This document shows positions 62,237 to 64,000 of a stretch of 64,000 nucleotides of DNA, piece by piece (within the stretch, counting starts at the first letter, position 1; each line of letters opens with the position of its first letter). This DNA is from Plantibacter flavus (GTDB taxonomy: Bacteria; Actinomycetota; Actinomycetes; Actinomycetales; Microbacteriaceae), in assembly GCF_900177615.1 (NCBI RefSeq), contig NZ_FXAP01000001.1:1122825-1186824 (forward strand), written 5' to 3'. Under the pieces are notes generated by a model. It saw only the letters and a program-made list of their open reading frames with translations, was not told where the DNA came from and ran no database searches. The position numbers were made by a program, and so were the translations under genes.

Positions 62237-62260
62237 GACACCGCTCGGGAGTCCGGTGTC
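62237..62260 (+). terminator. Possible hairpin between uvrB and uvrA
   Basis: GACACCG (62237-62243) and CGGTGTC (62254-62260) pair perfectly around a 10-nt loop. The 3' arm overlaps the uvrA TGTCGGTG element, so it may be a uvrB terminator or a chance effect. Confidence 0.35.
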
Positions 62261-62287
62261 GGTGGTGCTGCGTAGACTCGAAGGGTG
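62257..62287 (+). promoter_or_regulatory. uvrA promoter matching the RecA-independent DNA-damage (PafBC-type) motif
   Basis: TGTCGGTG (62257-62264), 8 nt, TAGACT (62273-62278), 6 nt, GTG. Identical upstream and -10 elements and spacings to the uvrB promoter. Confidence 0.7.
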
Positions 62288-64000
62288 TCAATTGCCAAGG
62301 TAGATCACCACTCCACGCTCAGCGTCCGCGGTGCCCGCGTCCACAATCTTCAGAACGTCGACCTCGAGATCCCTCGCGACTCGCTCGTCGTCTTCACGGG
62401 TCTCTCGGGCTCGGGGAAGTCCTCACTCGCCTTCGACACGATCTTCGCCGAGGGCCAGCGACGCTACGTCGAGTCGCTCTCGGCGTACGCCCGCCAGTTC
62501 CTCGGTCAGGTCGACCGCCCGGACGTCGACTTCATCGAGGGCCTGAGCCCCGCGGTCTCGATCGACCAGAAGTCCACGAACCGCAACCCCCGGTCGACCG
62601 TCGGGACGATCACCGAGGTCTACGACTACATGCGGCTGCTCTGGGCGCGCATCGGCGTCCCGCACTGCCCGGTCTGCGGTGAGGTCATCCAGCGCCAGAC
62701 GGTGCAGCAGATCGCCGACCAGCTGATGGAGCTCGAGGAGCGACGCCGCTACCAGATCGTCGCCCCCGTGGTGAGCCAGAAGAAGGGCGAGTTCGTCGAC
62801 CTCTTCAAGGAGCTCTCGGCCAAGGGCTTCGCGCGCGCCATCGTCGACGGCGAGGCGATCCAGCTCGCGGAACCGCCGACCCTCAAGAAGCAGGTCAAGC
62901 ACGACATCGCGGTCGTCGTCGACCGCCTCGTCGCCGGCCCCGAGATCCTCGGTCGCCTGACCGACTCCCTCGAGACGGCACTGCAGCTCACCGACGGTCT
63001 CGTGACGATCAACTTCGTCGACGAGGAGGGCGACGACGCCTGGCGCACCTTCTCCGAGAAGCTCTCCTGCCCGAACAACCACCCGCTGCAGCTGACCGAG
63101 ATCGAGCCGCGGACGTTCTCGTTCAACGCCCCGTTCGGTGCCTGCCCGGAGTGCTCGGGTCTCGGCACGCGCATGTCGGTCGACGCGGAGCTGCTCCTCG
63201 GCGACGAGGAACTCAGCATCAACGAGGGCGTCATCGTCCCGTGGACCACCCAGGGCAAGGGGCTCTACCAGTACTACGAGAAGCTGCTCGACGGGCTGGC
63301 CCGCGACCTCGGCTTCTCGCTCGACACCCCCTGGCGCGACCTGCCGGCCTCGGTCCAGGAAGCGGTGCTCCGCGGCGACAACTTCAAGGTCAAGGTCAAG
63401 TGGAAGAACCGCTTCGGCCGCGAGATGAGCTACTCCTCGGGCTTCGAGGGCGTCATCCCGTACATCGAGCGTCAGTACCTCCAGGCCGACACCGACAGTC
63501 AGCGCGTGCGCTGGTCCGAGTACCTGCGCGAAGTCCCATGCCAGGTCTGCGGCGGTCGTCGCCTCAAGCCCGAGGTCCTCTCCGTCCTGATCCACGAGCA
63601 CAACATCGCCGAGGTCGCCGAACTGAGCCTCTCCGACGCCCGCGCGTTCATGGACCGCCTTGAACTGAGCGACCGCGAGGCCCACATCGCCGCGCAGGTG
63701 CTGCGCGAGATCAAGGTCCGACTCGACTTCCTCATCCAGGTCGGACTCAACTACCTCGACCTGGCCCGGACCGCCGGCTCCCTCTCGGGCGGTGAGGCGC
63801 AGCGCATCCGCCTCGCGACGCAGATCGGCTCGGGACTCACCGGCGTGCTGTACGTCCTCGACGAACCGAGCATCGGCCTGCACCAGCGCGACAACCGCCG
63901 CCTCATCGAGACCCTCGTGGCTCTGCGCGACCTCGGCAACACGCTGATCGTCGTCGAGCACGACGAGGACACCATCCGCACCGCCGACTGGATCGTCGAC
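62285..64000 (+). CDS. uvrA: Excinuclease ABC subunit A, N-terminal part (runs off the window)
   Basis: 572 codons are present without a stop, out of about 950 expected. UvrA finds DNA damage and loads UvrB. Walker A is [20 protein letters not shown] (near residue 40). The UvrB-binding region has HCPVCGEVI; the first zinc module reads SCPNNHPLQ and, about 20 residues on, [11 protein letters not shown], so the first pair is Cys...His-like rather than CxxC, as in other actinobacteria. The first ATPase ends with the signature [18 protein letters not shown] (near 500) and Walker [20 protein letters not shown] 62285, 6 nt after TAGACT, is chosen as a leaderless start. Confidence 0.97.
   Translation, partial: MSIAKVDHHSTLSVRGARVHNLQNVDLEIPRDSLVVFTGLSGSGKSSLAFDTIFAEGQRRYVESLSAYARQFLGQVDRPDVDFIEGLSPAVSIDQKSTNRNPRSTVGTITEVYDYMRLLWARIGVPHCPVCGEVIQRQTVQQIADQLMELEERRRYQIVAPVVSQKKGEFVDLFKELSAKGFARAIVDGEAIQLAEPPTLKKQVKHDIAVVVDRLVAGPEILGRLTDSLETALQLTDGLVTINFVDEEGDDAWRTFSEKLSCPNNHPLQLTEIEPRTFSFNAPFGACPECSGLGTRMSVDAELLLGDEELSINEGVIVPWTTQGKGLYQYYEKLLDGLARDLGFSLDTPWRDLPASVQEAVLRGDNFKVKVKWKNRFGREMSYSSGFEGVIPYIERQYLQADTDSQRVRWSEYLREVPCQVCGGRRLKPEVLSVLIHEHNIAEVAELSLSDARAFMDRLELSDREAHIAAQVLREIKVRLDFLIQVGLNYLDLARTAGSLSGGEAQRIRLATQIGSGLTGVLYVLDEPSIGLHQRDNRRLIETLVALRDLGNTLIVVEHDEDTIRTADWIVD

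Noticed and set aside
60071-62284. LexA (SOS) boxes before uvrB and uvrA
   Set aside because: No GAAC-N4-GTTC-type site is present in either intergenic region; the damage motif found is of a different kind.

Overview
This 64 kb window is chromosomal core sequence from a high-G+C actinobacterium. Gene content and order point to the family Microbacteriaceae: relA / AbiEi-like / DUF349 / cyclophilin / rarA / rpsD / alaS / ruvX / mltG / aro cluster, a pyr operon ending in an mIHF-guanylate kinase fusion, hisEGFI next to trp genes and lgt, gltBD, pyk, an ANTAR regulator, polA, rpsA, coaE, uvrB and uvrA. GTG starts are frequent, stop and start codons often overlap as ATGA or GTGA, and most genes are on the + strand. 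I cannot fix the genus. I see no prophage, insertion sequence, CRISPR array or biosynthetic island, and no gene-free stretch longer than about 250 bp.

Layout. 1-3.3 kb: the 3' end of relA/spoT, then three minus-strand genes (cyclophilin, DUF349 protein, AbiEi-like protein). 3.4-10.9 kb: rarA, rpsD, a small membrane protein, alaS, ruvX and mltG. 10.9-15.2 kb: shikimate pathway genes aroE, aroC, aroK, aroB, aroQ. 15.3-16.7 kb: efp, nusB and a VOC protein. 16.7-26.4 kb: the pyrimidine operon pyrR-pyrB-pyrC-(PH-like membrane protein)-carA-carB-pyrF-mIHF/gmk, led by a probable PyrR-binding RNA hairpin over the pyrR ribosome-binding site. 26.5-33.3 kb: rpoZ with a strong terminator, then metK, a helicase-dead-looking priA, fmt, rsmB and rpe. 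33.3-40.7 kb: hisE, hisG, hisF, hisI, two trp-associated membrane proteins, trpC, trpB, trpA and lgt, with no trpE in its common place. 40.8-48.3 kb: gltB, gltD, pyk. 48.4-52.3 kb: a CoA-transferase family III protein, a histidine phosphatase, a small unknown protein, a tRNA-Leu(CAA) with a damaged copy beside it, an ANTAR response regulator and a hotdog thioesterase. 52.3-64 kb: polA, a DUF885 peptidase-like protein, a TIGR01777 epimerase, rpsA, coaE, uvrB and the start of uvrA.

The most interesting signal is in promoters. Eleven genes have a TAnnnT -10 hexamer exactly 6-7 nt before the start codon, as expected for leaderless transcripts. Within this set, four genes for DNA repair or replication (rarA, polA, uvrB, uvrA) also carry TGTCG at a fixed place, followed by three bases, exactly 8 nt, and the -10. 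uvrB and uvrA match the mycobacterial RecA-independent DNA-damage promoter (TGTCRGTG-N8-TAnnnT, recognised with PafBC) perfectly; rarA and polA match it 6 of 8. The seven other leaderless-type promoters lack it. Other points worth checking are a hairpin that hides the AbiEi-like gene's ribosome-binding site, a 54-bp exact repeat of the tRNA-Leu 3' part, a perfect 14-bp palindrome at the rpsA promoter, and a three-hairpin rpsA leader.
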